Source: Desulfobacteraceae bacterium UBA5616
GTDB taxonomy: Bacteria; Desulfobacterota; Desulfobacteria; Desulfobacterales; UBA5616
Reading direction: 5' to 3'
Assembly (NCBI GenBank): GCA_002423615.1
Contig: DIKO01000116.1
Coordinates: forward strand, 1-38,844
DNA length: 38,844 nucleotides
Shown here: piece after piece, positions 16,844 to 26,028 of the stretch
How the letters are laid out: every line of letters begins with the position of its first letter
Numbering within the stretch: the stretch's first letter is position 1
Translations under genes and position numbers: made by a program
The notes under the pieces: generated by a model
Databases searched by the model: none
Told to the model about the DNA's origin: nothing
What the model saw: the letters and a program-made list of their open reading frames with translations, nothing else

Positions 16844-17091
16844 CCGTAATCCTGACCCGCTAATAATAAATTGATATTTAAAACTGAACTATGGTACAGA
16901 AGAAAAAATGTCCGCGCAACAGGAATTTGCCGGATATTGCCGGGCCCGGCCGGGATCCATGACCGGAAACACCCCGGCCGTTCTGAATTTCGAACTTTGA
17001 CTCCCATTTGCGTGCCGTCGACCTGCCTTCGGGTTATGTTAAGGGAAGTTGTTGCGTTTAACAAAAGCCGTTCTCCTGAGGATTTGAATTT

Positions 17092-18063
17092 ATGATCAGC
17101 GTTGTTTTGATGGCCGGATACCAGAATAAAAGAGAGGTTAAACGATACAGCAAAATTGTTGCCGAGCATTACGGTGAATCCTTTTTCGAGACGGGGTACA
17201 GGCCGTTGAGGGAATTTCAGACTCTTGAAAACGGGGTGCCGGTCAACAAGCCTCTTATCCAGTATACCCTGGAGAGACTTTTTCAAATGAATACGGTCGG
17301 GGATATCACGGTGGTCGGCCATCAGATGCTCATTGAACAACGGCTGAAAAGTTTCCTGGCTACGGCTCCCAAACCCTTGAAAATCGTCAATCAGAACCGA
17401 AGACTGTCAAACGGCCTCGTGGACCAGTTTAAAATCGAAAAACGGCAGGTGAAATATAATTCCATCGCCGGGAACCTGGTTAAAGGGTACTGGGCCTCCA
17501 AAGCGGCGAAAACCCGTCGCCATGCTCTGTTCGTCGCAGCGGATTCACCCTTGACCACTGTGGATTTTCTTGAAAAATTTATCGATTCCAGCCGGGAACT
17601 GTCGGAGAAAAGCGCCGTTATCGTTCCGGCCGTTTTCATCAACGGCAGGGAAGACAAACTTGGAAGAAAACCTCTGTGGCTTATCAACGACAGCCCTTAC
17701 CCCATTTCAGGGTATACGGACCCCCATGGCCGGCAGGGCTTCAGGCTTTCTTCACTTCTCATGGCCAATCCCTACTTTTTCGATATCAATACCGTCAACA
17801 CGGCCTATAACCTGAGAAAATTTCTAAGCCCGAAAGTTCAGATCCGGTTGTTCAAAATCACCCGGGAGCTTGGATTTTCCAATGTTTATGCCAAACATTT
17901 CATTAAGAAGGATTTAAGCGTCACGGATTGTGAAAAAATTACTTCCCGGTTTTTCAGGGGGACCCTGAGCATTCTGCCGCTGGAAGGAGAAACCGCCAGT
18001 TACGATTATGACGGCACCGAAAAGGAATACCAGATGATTTCCAGCATGCTCACCGGCACTTGA
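17092..18063 (+). CDS. Nucleotidyltransferase-like (GT-A fold) protein of unknown substrate
   Basis: The 323-aa protein starts MISVVLMAGYQNKREVKRYS, similar to the nucleotide-binding opening of NTP-transferase (MobA/GlmU-like) domains but without a clear GxGTRM motif. It contains KPLIQYTLERLFQM (53-66), where these enzymes match sugar-phosphate or cofactor, and HALFVAADSPLTTVDFLEKF, with Asp151 in the place of the metal-binding Asp. The C-terminal third has no recognised motif. Nucleotidyl transfer is therefore a probable, not proven, activity; another GT-A enzyme is the alternative. GAGGA stands nine bases before the ATG. It is monocistronic, diverging from the thioesterase gene across a 248-base gap in which no clear promoter or gene was seen. 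Confidence 0.6.
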   Translation: MISVVLMAGYQNKREVKRYSKIVAEHYGESFFETGYRPLREFQTLENGVPVNKPLIQYTLERLFQMNTVGDITVVGHQMLIEQRLKSFLATAPKPLKIVNQNRRLSNGLVDQFKIEKRQVKYNSIAGNLVKGYWASKAAKTRRHALFVAADSPLTTVDFLEKFIDSSRELSEKSAVIVPAVFINGREDKLGRKPLWLINDSPYPISGYTDPHGRQGFRLSSLLMANPYFFDINTVNTAYNLRKFLSPKVQIRLFKITRELGFSNVYAKHFIKKDLSVTDCEKITSRFFRGTLSILPLEGETASYDYDGTEKEYQMISSMLTGT

Positions 18064-18066
18064 CCC

Positions 18067-18083
18067 CCGGAACCTGTTTCCGG
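18067..18083 (+). terminator. Possible weak terminator hairpin
   Basis: Just after the stop of the nucleotidyltransferase-like gene, CCGGAA and TTCCGG can pair around a CCTGT loop. A TTTTT run follows, but only eight bases later, after CCCGGG. The distance weakens the call. The site lies between convergent genes. Confidence 0.3.
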
Positions 18084-18099
18084 ATTCCCGGGTTTTTCC

Positions 18100-18441
18100 T
18101 TACTCAAACCGAACTTCCTGGACCATTTCCAGGTTTTGGATTAAATTCCGGAGCTCTTTTTGAATCTGGGGGTCGGCAATAGGCTCCACCCGGGAGACAT
18201 GTCGGTTGTTCCTGTCGCGGAAAATTTTCCACTCCTGAATAAATCCCGGAACGATGGCGTAACCACAACCGCCGGATCCACAGCAACTGGTGTCGAATAC
18301 CGCATACCCGGTAATGTAAAGCACCTCACGCCCGTAAAAAGGGAGGCGGACTTCTTTGGTCAGGGTGTATTGACCACCGATGGCGCGGACCTCCTCGTCA
18401 ATTTCAAAATGAACAAAATCTCTGACGGTTTCTGGCGACAT
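18100..18441 (-). CDS. Small protein with CCGSGGCGYA motif, function unknown
   Basis: The 113-aa protein is not recognised as a characterised family. It begins MSPETVRDFVHFEIDEEVRA, and its centre reads LYITGYAVFDTSCCGSGGCG followed by YAIVPGF, a Cys/Gly-rich motif with three cysteines that could bind a metal. The rest is moderately charged, with no signal peptide or membrane span. The start at 18441 is chosen because GGGAGG lies eight bases upstream; the longer frame from 18492 has no such site. It stands alone, convergent with the preceding gene. A role linked to a redox or metal centre is only a guess from the motif. Confidence 0.75.
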   Translation of the reverse strand: MSPETVRDFVHFEIDEEVRAIGGQYTLTKEVRLPFYGREVLYITGYAVFDTSCCGSGGCGYAIVPGFIQEWKIFRDRNNRHVSRVEPIADPQIQKELRNLIQNLEMVQEVRFE

Positions 18442-18607
18442 GACGTTAACCTCCCTGTGCCGTTGGGTTTTGGGTGAATCGGGATAAAACATTTGACTCG
18501 CCGTAACTTATATAATATTTTTTCGCGGACAATGGCAAAAGAATAAAACACCGTCCGCGTTTTCAGTTTAAGGTTGTCCGACATTTCAACCCGGCTTAAT
18601 CATATAC

Positions 18608-19543
18608 ATGGGAATTCACCGGAATATCATTCTCGTTGGCTGTATCTTGTCGGCGGTGCTGTTTATCGCCCTGCGGGTGGATGGGGCGGAGCATCAGGAG
18701 AGCCTCCCGAAGATTTTATACGATCAATATAAAGAGGTTAAACCCCGCCTTGAAAACTCGCCGTTCGGCGTTCCCCTTTTCATTAAAACCGATTTTCCCC
18801 CCAGCAAGATCCATTGCGCCGTGTACGGGCTCATGGACCATCCTTTTGCCATGATACGAAAAATGCTGCTGAATCCCGGAAACTGGTGCGACATTTTATC
18901 GCTCCATACCAATATCAAAGCCTGCACATGGGAAAAAATTGAACATCATCAGGATATTTTAACCCTTTATGTCGGCAGGAAATACTATCAAAAGCCTGAA
19001 GATGCACTGAAACTGGCTCTGGAATTTCATGGGGCCGATTCCCCGGAAGAGTACTTCCAGGTGCGGCTTTCCGCAGATAAAGGCCCCTTTTTCACCCGTC
19101 ATTATCGTGTGGAACTTGACGCCGTTCCCCTGCCTTCGGGGAAAACATTTATTCGCCTGAGCTATGAATACGATTTCGGCGAAGCACTGGAAACCGCGCT
19201 GAAAATCTATTACGCAACCCTGGGGAGGAAAAAGGTCGGATTTACCGTCGTGGGTACGGATAAAAAGGGTAACCCCGTTTATGTGAAAGGAAACCAGGGG
19301 TTGATTGAACGGAATGCGGTACGCTCCTACATTTCCATTCAATCTTTCATGGAGACCCTGAAATATCCTGAACATACGCGCTTTGAAAAACGAATCCACC
19401 GATGGTACGCCCTGGTCAATGAATTCCCGAAACAGTTGTATGACTTAAGCGAAAATGAATACATCCGGAATAAGGTTCAAGAGAACGCCGATCAGGTTCG
19501 ACTCCAGAAGAATTTACGGCTCTTTCTGAACAATAAAAATTGA
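18608..19543 (+). CDS. Exported protein of unknown function upstream of recB
   Basis: The 311-aa protein has a clear signal peptide (NIILVGCILSAVLFIALRVD, with likely cleavage after DGA near residue 27), so it should be exported to the periplasm or outer membrane. The mature part has no motif I can name with confidence. It contains FIRLSYEYDFGEALETALKI and an N-terminal stretch with KIHCAVYGLMDHPFAMIRKM. The sequence suggests an alpha/beta fold, perhaps START-like lipid binding, but that is weak inference. Its stop overlaps the first base of the recB ATG (TGATG), so the two are translationally coupled despite unlike roles. The start codon has no strong ribosome-binding site. Confidence 0.75.
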   Translation: MGIHRNIILVGCILSAVLFIALRVDGAEHQESLPKILYDQYKEVKPRLENSPFGVPLFIKTDFPPSKIHCAVYGLMDHPFAMIRKMLLNPGNWCDILSLHTNIKACTWEKIEHHQDILTLYVGRKYYQKPEDALKLALEFHGADSPEEYFQVRLSADKGPFFTRHYRVELDAVPLPSGKTFIRLSYEYDFGEALETALKIYYATLGRKKVGFTVVGTDKKGNPVYVKGNQGLIERNAVRSYISIQSFMETLKYPEHTRFEKRIHRWYALVNEFPKQLYDLSENEYIRNKVQENADQVRLQKNLRLFLNNKN

Positions 19544-22500
19544 TGATGAAACCATTTGATTTATTCAGCACATTCCTGGACGGGGTCAACCTGATCGAAG
19601 CCAGCGCCGGCACGGGGAAAACGTATACCCTTGAAGGATTATATATCCGGCTGCTGCTTGAAAAAACGCTGCCCCCCGATCGGATACTCGTGGTGACGTT
19701 TACGAAGACCGCTACGGAGGAATTGAAATCCAGAATCCGCAAAAAACTGGTTCGCTTAAAAGACGGACTGACGAATCCGGAAAATGACGATGGTTTTATA
19801 CGGGAAATCATCGATCATACCAAGGATCCGCATCAGGCGAGGGAATTGATCCGGGACGCGCTTGCGGATTTTGATAAGGCCGCCATTTATACCATCCACG
19901 GATTTTGTCAGCGGATTCTGCAGGAATTCGCCTTTGAAACGGACAATTCCTTTGATTCGGAAGTTTCCGCCGATCCGTCCTCCCTGTTCAGGGAAATTGC
20001 AGAGGATTTCTGGCGCAAAAGTTTTTACGATGCGCCCGGTGAACTGGTCCGGCATGGAGTTGATAGTTTAAAAGGCCCGGCATATTTTGCAGACCTGCTG
20101 AAGATCAGCCGTCAATCCGACTTGCGGGTCATTCCACGCCTGAAAACGCCGACACTGGACAGCCTTAATGATTTCCGAAACCTCTACGGCTGCCTGAAAA
20201 AAGAATGGCGTAACAGCCGGTTGGAAGTTCTTGAACTTCTCAAGGCACCGGCCCTCAGCGGAATTGCTTACGGAGGCTTGAACCCTGAAAAAAGCAATCC
20301 AGCAATTTGCGCAAGGGATATAAAAGTCAGGGAACTGGGATCAGCCATGGATGCCTTCACCTCGGAAGCCGGATTGGGATTACCCCTTTTTCCTAAATTC
20401 GATCTGTTTACGGAAAAAAAAATTATTGCCGCCACGCGAAAAAAACAACCCTCACCGGTTCATCGTTTCTTCACCCTTTGCGATGAATTTCAGGCCGCAA
20501 TACATTCGCTCACAACTGAGATGGACCAGTACCTCCTGTATCTGAAACAACGGTTTTTAACCGTTGCCAAAGAGCAATCCACCGAGAAAAAGAAGAAAAC
20601 AAATCTGATCCACTTTGATGACCTCTTGGAAAGGGTTGACCGGGCTCTCCACCAGGAAGGGGGGGACCGGCTGGCTGATAAAATCCGCCAAAAATATGAA
20701 GCCGCACTGGTGGATGAATTCCAGGACACGGACTCGATTCAGTACAGAATATTTTATCGTCTGTTTTCCCCCAAAGGCAGGGCTCTTTTTTTCATCGGCG
20801 ATCCCAAACAGGCCATATACGGGTTTCGCGGGGCGGATATTTTTTCTTATATGGAAGCTTTCCGAAACGCGGACCACCCCTATACCCTTTTAAAAAATTA
20901 CAGATCCCATCCGTCGCTTATCGCCGGTGTGAACCGGATTTTTTCAAACCGGCCTCATCCGTTTTTATTTAAAACCATCGCGTTTGAAGAAACCGCTTCC
21001 GGAGTTTCATCCCCGGAAAAAACCACGTATGATCCGGGCCTGATTTTATGGCATATGTTTTCCGATACGGATCAGGACGGCTTCACCTCCATTTCCAAAA
21101 GCGACGCCATGGACATGATCACTTCAGCCATGGCGTCGGAAATCAACCGGCTTGGAAAGGGGCCTGAGGCTGTCTCCATGGGAGATATCGCAATTTTAGT
21201 CCGTACCAACAGCCAGGCCCAGTTCGTTCAACGCAGGTTTTCAAGCAGGCGTATACCGTCGGTGATTTATCAGTCCGGAAATATTTTTGAGAGTTCCGAA
21301 GCTCTGGAACTCCGCCGCGTTCTTCTGGGGATCGCCTTTCCGGCCGATATCCGGCGGGTTAAAGCGGCCCTGACGACGGATCTTCTGGGGGCAAGCGGGA
21401 ATGGAGAAGAATTCCAAAACGATTCGGTCCCCTTGGAAATCAAAGTCGTTCAATTCAAAAGACTGTGCATGGTCTGGAAGGATCAGGGGTTTATGCGAAT
21501 GTTTCGCCGGTTGATGTCCGAAGAGCAGTTGAAACAGCGCATCATGACCTTTCCGGATGGCAACCGGCGGTTGACCAATCTTCAACATCTCTGCGAAATT
21601 CTCCATCAACAGGATGTTGAAGGCAATCCCGGGCCCATGGGACTCACCAAATGGTTAAACGAACAGATCACATCTGTCGACAACGAAGTGGAAGAGCATC
21701 TGCTCAGGCTGGAAAGCGATAAAAACGCCGTCAATATCCTGACGATCCACAAAAGCAAGGGGCTTGAATTTCCCATAGTCTTCTGCCCCTTTCCCTGGGA
21801 TGCAACACTTCCTGAGAACAAACCGGTCAAATTCCATGATCCGGATTACGGCAACAGGCTGACGCTGGACCTGGGTTCGATGGATTATGAAAACCACCGA
21901 AAGGTTGCGGCAACGGAGCAGCTGGCGGAAAATCTGAGATTGTTCTACGTGGCTCTGACCCGCGCAAAAACCCGGTGTTATCTGGCATGGGGCCGGATCA
22001 ACGATGCACCGGCATCCGCTCCCGCCTATTTATTTCATTACAACGGGGACATGGGTGAAAATGGGGTTGAACCTTTAATAGATGCCGTATCCTCCAAAAC
22101 CGACAGGGAACTTTTCAGCGATCTTTTGGAGCTGACCCGCTCCGGAGACATTTCTCTGGAAAAGCTGCCATCGGATGATCTGACTCAGGTCTTTCCCCGA
22201 ATGGGGGGAAATGGTTTGTTTTCGTTCCGGAATTTCCCGGGAAACATTCCCCGGTCGTTTCAGATATCCAGCTACTCGGCCTTAACCGCATCCAGACAGG
22301 CGGATGACGATGTCCCGGACAGGGATGGTATAATCCGCCGCCTGCCGGACGACGATGTGTCAGGGGATCAAGCCATGGCCGATTTCCCCAGAGGAACCCG
22401 GGCCGGTTTGTTTTTTCACGATGTTCTTGAAAATATCACGTTTACGGAGCCTGATCCCCGGCATCATGAAACCGTCATTGCTGAAAAACTGGGGGAATAC

Positions 22501-23124
22501 GGGATTGACCCGGCGTGGACGCCTCTGGTCAGGGAACTGCTGGCAAAAGTCGTTTCAACCCCGCTCTTGGGAAAGGGTTCCTCCCTGACCCTTTCGAGCA
22601 TATCCGCAACTGACAGAATTCACGAAATGGAATTTTACTTTCCCATTGAACACCTGTCTCCTAAAACGCTCGCTGATGCATTCAGAACCGGTGGTGCGGA
22701 CCTTTCTTTCCCGATAAAATATTCCGAATCCCTGGAAAAATTAAAATTCATCCCTTTCAACGGCTTTATCAAGGGTTTCGTGGACATGATTTTCTGTCAT
22801 AACAGCCGTTACTATCTAGTGGACTGGAAATCGAATTATCTGGGTCCGGGTTCCGAATCTTATAATAAAGAAGCGATTGCCGCCGCCATGGTCGAACATC
22901 ACTATGTGCTTCAATATCATCTCTATGTCCTGGCCTTGCGGAAATACCTTTTGCTGACCGTTACCGATTTCCAGTACAGTACCCACTTTGGTGGGGTTTT
23001 CTATCTGTTCATCCGGGGGATGGATCCGGAAAAGGATGAAGGATACGGGATTTTTTACGACCGGCCTTCCCCTGAAATCCTGAACTCACTCGAATCCGCG
23101 CTGACCCAGGACCCCATAACTTAA
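19543..23124 (+). CDS. recB: Exodeoxyribonuclease V subunit beta (RecB helicase-nuclease)
   Basis: RecB is the 3'-5' helicase and nuclease of RecBCD, which processes double-strand breaks. The 1193-aa protein (E. coli 1180) has the UvrD-type helicase motifs: Walker A in EASAGTGKTYTLEG, VDEFQDTDSIQYRIFYR, GDPKQAIYGFRGADIF, ILTIHKSKGLEFPIVF and LRLFYVALTRAKTR. The C-terminal nuclease domain has GFVDMIF (Asp1081) and YYLVDWKSN (Asp1094, Lys1096), the catalytic residues of RecB. The start is the ATG at 19543, overlapping the preceding stop; a TTG one codon earlier is an alternative. recD follows eight bases after the stop, but no recC precedes it. Confidence 0.97.
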   Translation: MMKPFDLFSTFLDGVNLIEASAGTGKTYTLEGLYIRLLLEKTLPPDRILVVTFTKTATEELKSRIRKKLVRLKDGLTNPENDDGFIREIIDHTKDPHQARELIRDALADFDKAAIYTIHGFCQRILQEFAFETDNSFDSEVSADPSSLFREIAEDFWRKSFYDAPGELVRHGVDSLKGPAYFADLLKISRQSDLRVIPRLKTPTLDSLNDFRNLYGCLKKEWRNSRLEVLELLKAPALSGIAYGGLNPEKSNPAICARDIKVRELGSAMDAFTSEAGLGLPLFPKFDLFTEKKIIAATRKKQPSPVHRFFTLCDEFQAAIHSLTTEMDQYLLYLKQRFLTVAKEQSTEKKKKTNLIHFDDLLERVDRALHQEGGDRLADKIRQKYEAALVDEFQDTDSIQYRIFYRLFSPKGRALFFIGDPKQAIYGFRGADIFSYMEAFRNADHPYTLLKNYRSHPSLIAGVNRIFSNRPHPFLFKTIAFEETASGVSSPEKTTYDPGLILWHMFSDTDQDGFTSISKSDAMDMITSAMASEINRLGKGPEAVSMGDIAILVRTNSQAQFVQRRFSSRRIPSVIYQSGNIFESSEALELRRVLLGIAFPADIRRVKAALTTDLLGASGNGEEFQNDSVPLEIKVVQFKRLCMVWKDQGFMRMFRRLMSEEQLKQRIMTFPDGNRRLTNLQHLCEILHQQDVEGNPGPMGLTKWLNEQITSVDNEVEEHLLRLESDKNAVNILTIHKSKGLEFPIVFCPFPWDATLPENKPVKFHDPDYGNRLTLDLGSMDYENHRKVAATEQLAENLRLFYVALTRAKTRCYLAWGRINDAPASAPAYLFHYNGDMGENGVEPLIDAVSSKTDRELFSDLLELTRSGDISLEKLPSDDLTQVFPRMGGNGLFSFRNFPGNIPRSFQISSYSALTASRQADDDVPDRDGIIRRLPDDDVSGDQAMADFPRGTRAGLFFHDVLENITFTEPDPRHHETVIAEKLGEYGIDPAWTPLVRELLAKVVSTPLLGKGSSLTLSSISATDRIHEMEFYFPIEHLSPKTLADAFRTGGADLSFPIKYSESLEKLKFIPFNGFIKGFVDMIFCHNSRYYLVDWKSNYLGPGSESYNKEAIAAAMVEHHYVLQYHLYVLALRKYLLLTVTDFQYSTHFGGVFYLFIRGMDPEKDEGYGIFYDRPSPEILNSLESALTQDPIT

Positions 23125-23132
23125 TCTTTAAC

Positions 23133-25028
23133 ATGATAAACAATACATTAACCAATTTATATCGCAGTGAAATAATAAACCTGACAGATCTCTATTTTTC
23201 CAGGTTCATTGGTGCTTTGGCCGGCGAATATGATCCTGATGTACTCCTGGCTGCGTCCCTGGCCAGTCAAGCCACATTTAAAAAACATGTCTGTCTGGAT
23301 CTGGAATCCATTGCCGGGAAGCCCCTGAGCGGCATGAGGCACGGTGGAGAGGTCATCAGATGCCCTGAAATTTCAAAATGGCGGGATAAATTGAAAATAT
23401 GTCCGGCCGTGGGTGACCCGGGAAGCCGGGCACCCCTGATCCTGGATGATCGGAACAGGCTTTATCTTTACCGGTATTGGGAATATGAACAGGTTCTGGG
23501 CAGAGAAATTCTTGAAAAAATAAACGGAAATCTGAATCCGGTGGATGTCCCCAGGCTTCTGGACAGTCTCGAACGGCTTTTCCCCGGGTCCGGGGATACG
23601 GGTATGGATATGGACCCGCAGAGAATCGCAGGTATCGTTTCCTGCCTGCGAAACTTCTGCATCATCACGGGCGGCCCGGGTACGGGCAAAACCACCACTG
23701 TGGCCAAAATTCTTGCTCTTTTGCTGGAACAGCCGGGAAAAAAAGATCTACGAATTTTATTGGCGGCCCCAACGGGTAAATCGGCCATACGACTGGGGGA
23801 GGCCATCCGCGGGATCAAGGACGGACTCGACTGTTCTTCCTCCATCAAAGCATCCATCCCCATTGAAGCCATGACCCTTCATCGACTGCTGAAACCCATT
23901 CCGGGATCGCCTTATTTTCGTTATGATCACGACATGCCCCTGCCGGCCGATTTGGTCGTCGTGGATGAAGCATCCATGGTGGATGCGGCCATGATGGCGA
24001 AACTGGTTCAGGCAGTTCCCCGCAATGCCGGTTTGATCCTGATCGGCGATAAGGACCAGCTGGCTTCGGTGGAAGCAGGATCGATTCTTGGGGATATTTG
24101 TGGAGGGGGCGGGATAAACGATTTTTCACCCCGGTGGTCCCATATTCTTGACCTTTTGGCGCGAGGGTTTACTTCCGATGACGGCATCCGGGGATGCCCT
24201 CCGGCTAAAATCGGCGATTGCATCGTAACGCTGAAAAAAAGCTACCGTTTCAGTGAGGGAAAGGAAATTGAGGACTTCAGCCGGGCCATCAACGCGGGGG
24301 ATGAAAAAAACGCCATGAACATGGCCGAGAGCGACCGGTACAGCAGTATAAGCTTTAAAAAAATGAATTCTCATCCCCGGTTGATCCAGAGCCTTGAACC
24401 TGTGATTCTTTCAGGATATAAAAATTTTTTGACTGCCCGTAATCCGGTTGATGCGCTGAAGCATTTAAACGATTTCAAGATTCTGTGCGCCGTGAAAAAA
24501 GGTGGCTTCGGCGTGGAAGGCCTCAACCGGATTGCCGAATTCATTTTGAAAAACCACGGTTTTATCGACGCTTCGGGAGAGTGGTACCACCGGAGGCCTG
24601 TCATGATCCACAAAAATGACTACACCTCGGGTCTGTTCAACGGTGATATAGGGGTTGCCTGGCATGAGGCCGGCAATCCTGTTTTTGTCTATTTTCAGGC
24701 CGGGGACGGCGATGTCATGAGATTTTCCCCTTACCGACTCCCGGATCACGAAACGGCCTATGCCATGACGGTGCATAAAAGTCAGGGGTCTGAATTCGAA
24801 TCCGTTTTGGTGCTGCTGCCGGATAAGGATTCTCCGGTATTAACCCGGGAACTGCTTTATACCGGCGTTACCCGCACCAGAAGAAGTCTTGCCGTCTGGG
24901 ATTGCGGCGACGGCTTCAGCGCCTGCATCCAGCGCACTTTGACCCGGCAGTCCGGATTGAGGGATATGCTGTGGAAAGAATATCGCGAATTCAACGAAAA
25001 AGGAGATCAACCATGCGTAAAACAATAA
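23133..25028 (+). CDS. recD: Exodeoxyribonuclease V subunit alpha (RecD helicase)
   Basis: RecD is the 5'-3' helicase of the RecBCD complex. The 631-aa protein (E. coli 608) has a divergent N-terminal part, then Walker A in ITGGPGTGKTTTVAKILALL (180-188 core), LVVVDEASMVDAAMM (motif II), GDKDQLASVEAGSILGDI (motif III), and AYAMTVHKSQGSEFESVLVL with LLYTGVTRTRRSLAV (motifs V-VI). These are the standard motifs of superfamily 1B RecD helicases. It probably forms a transcript with recB, and its 3' end overlaps fabH by 16 bases. Confidence 0.95.
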   Translation: MINNTLTNLYRSEIINLTDLYFSRFIGALAGEYDPDVLLAASLASQATFKKHVCLDLESIAGKPLSGMRHGGEVIRCPEISKWRDKLKICPAVGDPGSRAPLILDDRNRLYLYRYWEYEQVLGREILEKINGNLNPVDVPRLLDSLERLFPGSGDTGMDMDPQRIAGIVSCLRNFCIITGGPGTGKTTTVAKILALLLEQPGKKDLRILLAAPTGKSAIRLGEAIRGIKDGLDCSSSIKASIPIEAMTLHRLLKPIPGSPYFRYDHDMPLPADLVVVDEASMVDAAMMAKLVQAVPRNAGLILIGDKDQLASVEAGSILGDICGGGGINDFSPRWSHILDLLARGFTSDDGIRGCPPAKIGDCIVTLKKSYRFSEGKEIEDFSRAINAGDEKNAMNMAESDRYSSISFKKMNSHPRLIQSLEPVILSGYKNFLTARNPVDALKHLNDFKILCAVKKGGFGVEGLNRIAEFILKNHGFIDASGEWYHRRPVMIHKNDYTSGLFNGDIGVAWHEAGNPVFVYFQAGDGDVMRFSPYRLPDHETAYAMTVHKSQGSEFESVLVLLPDKDSPVLTRELLYTGVTRTRRSLAVWDCGDGFSACIQRTLTRQSGLRDMLWKEYREFNEKGDQPCVKQ

Positions 25029-26023
25029 TCCGGTCAACGGGTCGATACCTTCCGGAACGTTTAATCACCAATGACGATTTGACCCAATGGATGGAAACCT
25101 CGGATGATTGGATCCGGCAACGCACCGGCATCGGTCAGCGCTACTGGATCCCCGAGGAAGGAAACGTGGGAGCTTCCGATCTGGGATTTGAAGCCTCCAA
25201 AATCGCCCTGGAAAAGGCGGGATGGTCCCCCCGGGACCTGGACTTTATTATTTTCGCCACCCTCAGCCCGGATATTTTTTTTCCCGGTTCAGGCTGCCTG
25301 CTTCAGCATAAACTGGGCCTTGAAACCACGCCGGCTCTGGATATCCGCCAGCAGTGCACCGGTTTTTTGTATGGCCTCAGCATCGCCGACGCTTACATCC
25401 GCAGCGGGATGGCCAATAAAATATTATTCGTCGGAGCTGAAGTCCACAGCAGCGGGCTGGATATTTCCACCCGGGGAAGAGATGTCGCCGTTATTTTCGG
25501 AGACGGAGCAGGGGCGGTCTGTATCGAAGGCGTGGATTCGGAAGAAGATATCGGTGTTCTGGCGACGGCCCTCCATTCCCAGGGCGAATTTGCCGATGCC
25601 CTGTGGACCGAGGGGCCGGCTTCCCGGCTGCACGAGCGGATCACGAAGGAGATGATAGACCAGGGACGTCATTATCCCATCATGGACGGGAAAGCGGTAT
25701 TCAAAATGGCAGTGCGGAGATTGCCTCAGGTGGCCATGGAAACCTTGAACAAGGCCGGACTGTCCAAGGAGGACATCGACCTGTACATTCCCCATCAGGC
25801 CAATCTGAGGATCAACCAGTTTTTCCAGAAATCCATGGAACTGCCTGATGAAAAAGTTTTCAACAATATCCATAAATACGGCAACACCACAGCAGCCTCC
25901 ATTCCCATCGCGCTGGATGAGGCCATTGAACAGAACGTTGTGGGAAAAGGCAGCACCGTACTTTTCCTGGGGCTCGGGTCCGGTATCACCTGGGGCGGCA
26001 TGATTTACCGGTTTGGAAAATAG
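25013..26023 (+). CDS. fabH: Beta-ketoacyl-ACP synthase III (FabH-type)
   Basis: KAS III condenses an acyl-CoA, often acetyl-CoA, with malonyl-ACP to start fatty-acid synthesis. The 336-aa protein has the full catalytic triad: Cys115 in DIRQQCTGFLYG, His261 in YIPHQANLRI and Asn291 in HKYGNTTAASIP. The Gly-rich end is LGLGSGITWGG. The start at 25013 is chosen because GGAG lies seven bases upstream and the protein then begins MRKTIIRSTGRYLPE like its family; a longer frame starting inside recD is not supported. The gene overlaps recD by 16 bases and converges on pgi with five bases between. A dedicated role (secondary FabH paralogue, branched or long-chain primer) cannot be excluded. Confidence 0.93.
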   Translation: MRKTIIRSTGRYLPERLITNDDLTQWMETSDDWIRQRTGIGQRYWIPEEGNVGASDLGFEASKIALEKAGWSPRDLDFIIFATLSPDIFFPGSGCLLQHKLGLETTPALDIRQQCTGFLYGLSIADAYIRSGMANKILFVGAEVHSSGLDISTRGRDVAVIFGDGAGAVCIEGVDSEEDIGVLATALHSQGEFADALWTEGPASRLHERITKEMIDQGRHYPIMDGKAVFKMAVRRLPQVAMETLNKAGLSKEDIDLYIPHQANLRINQFFQKSMELPDEKVFNNIHKYGNTTAASIPIALDEAIEQNVVGKGSTVLFLGLGSGITWGGMIYRFGK

Positions 26024-26028
26024 CGGTC

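Noticed and set aside
24902..25012. Extended start for FabH inside recD
   Set aside because: The extra residues are recD read in another frame; the ATG at 25013 has GGAG and the normal FabH beginning.
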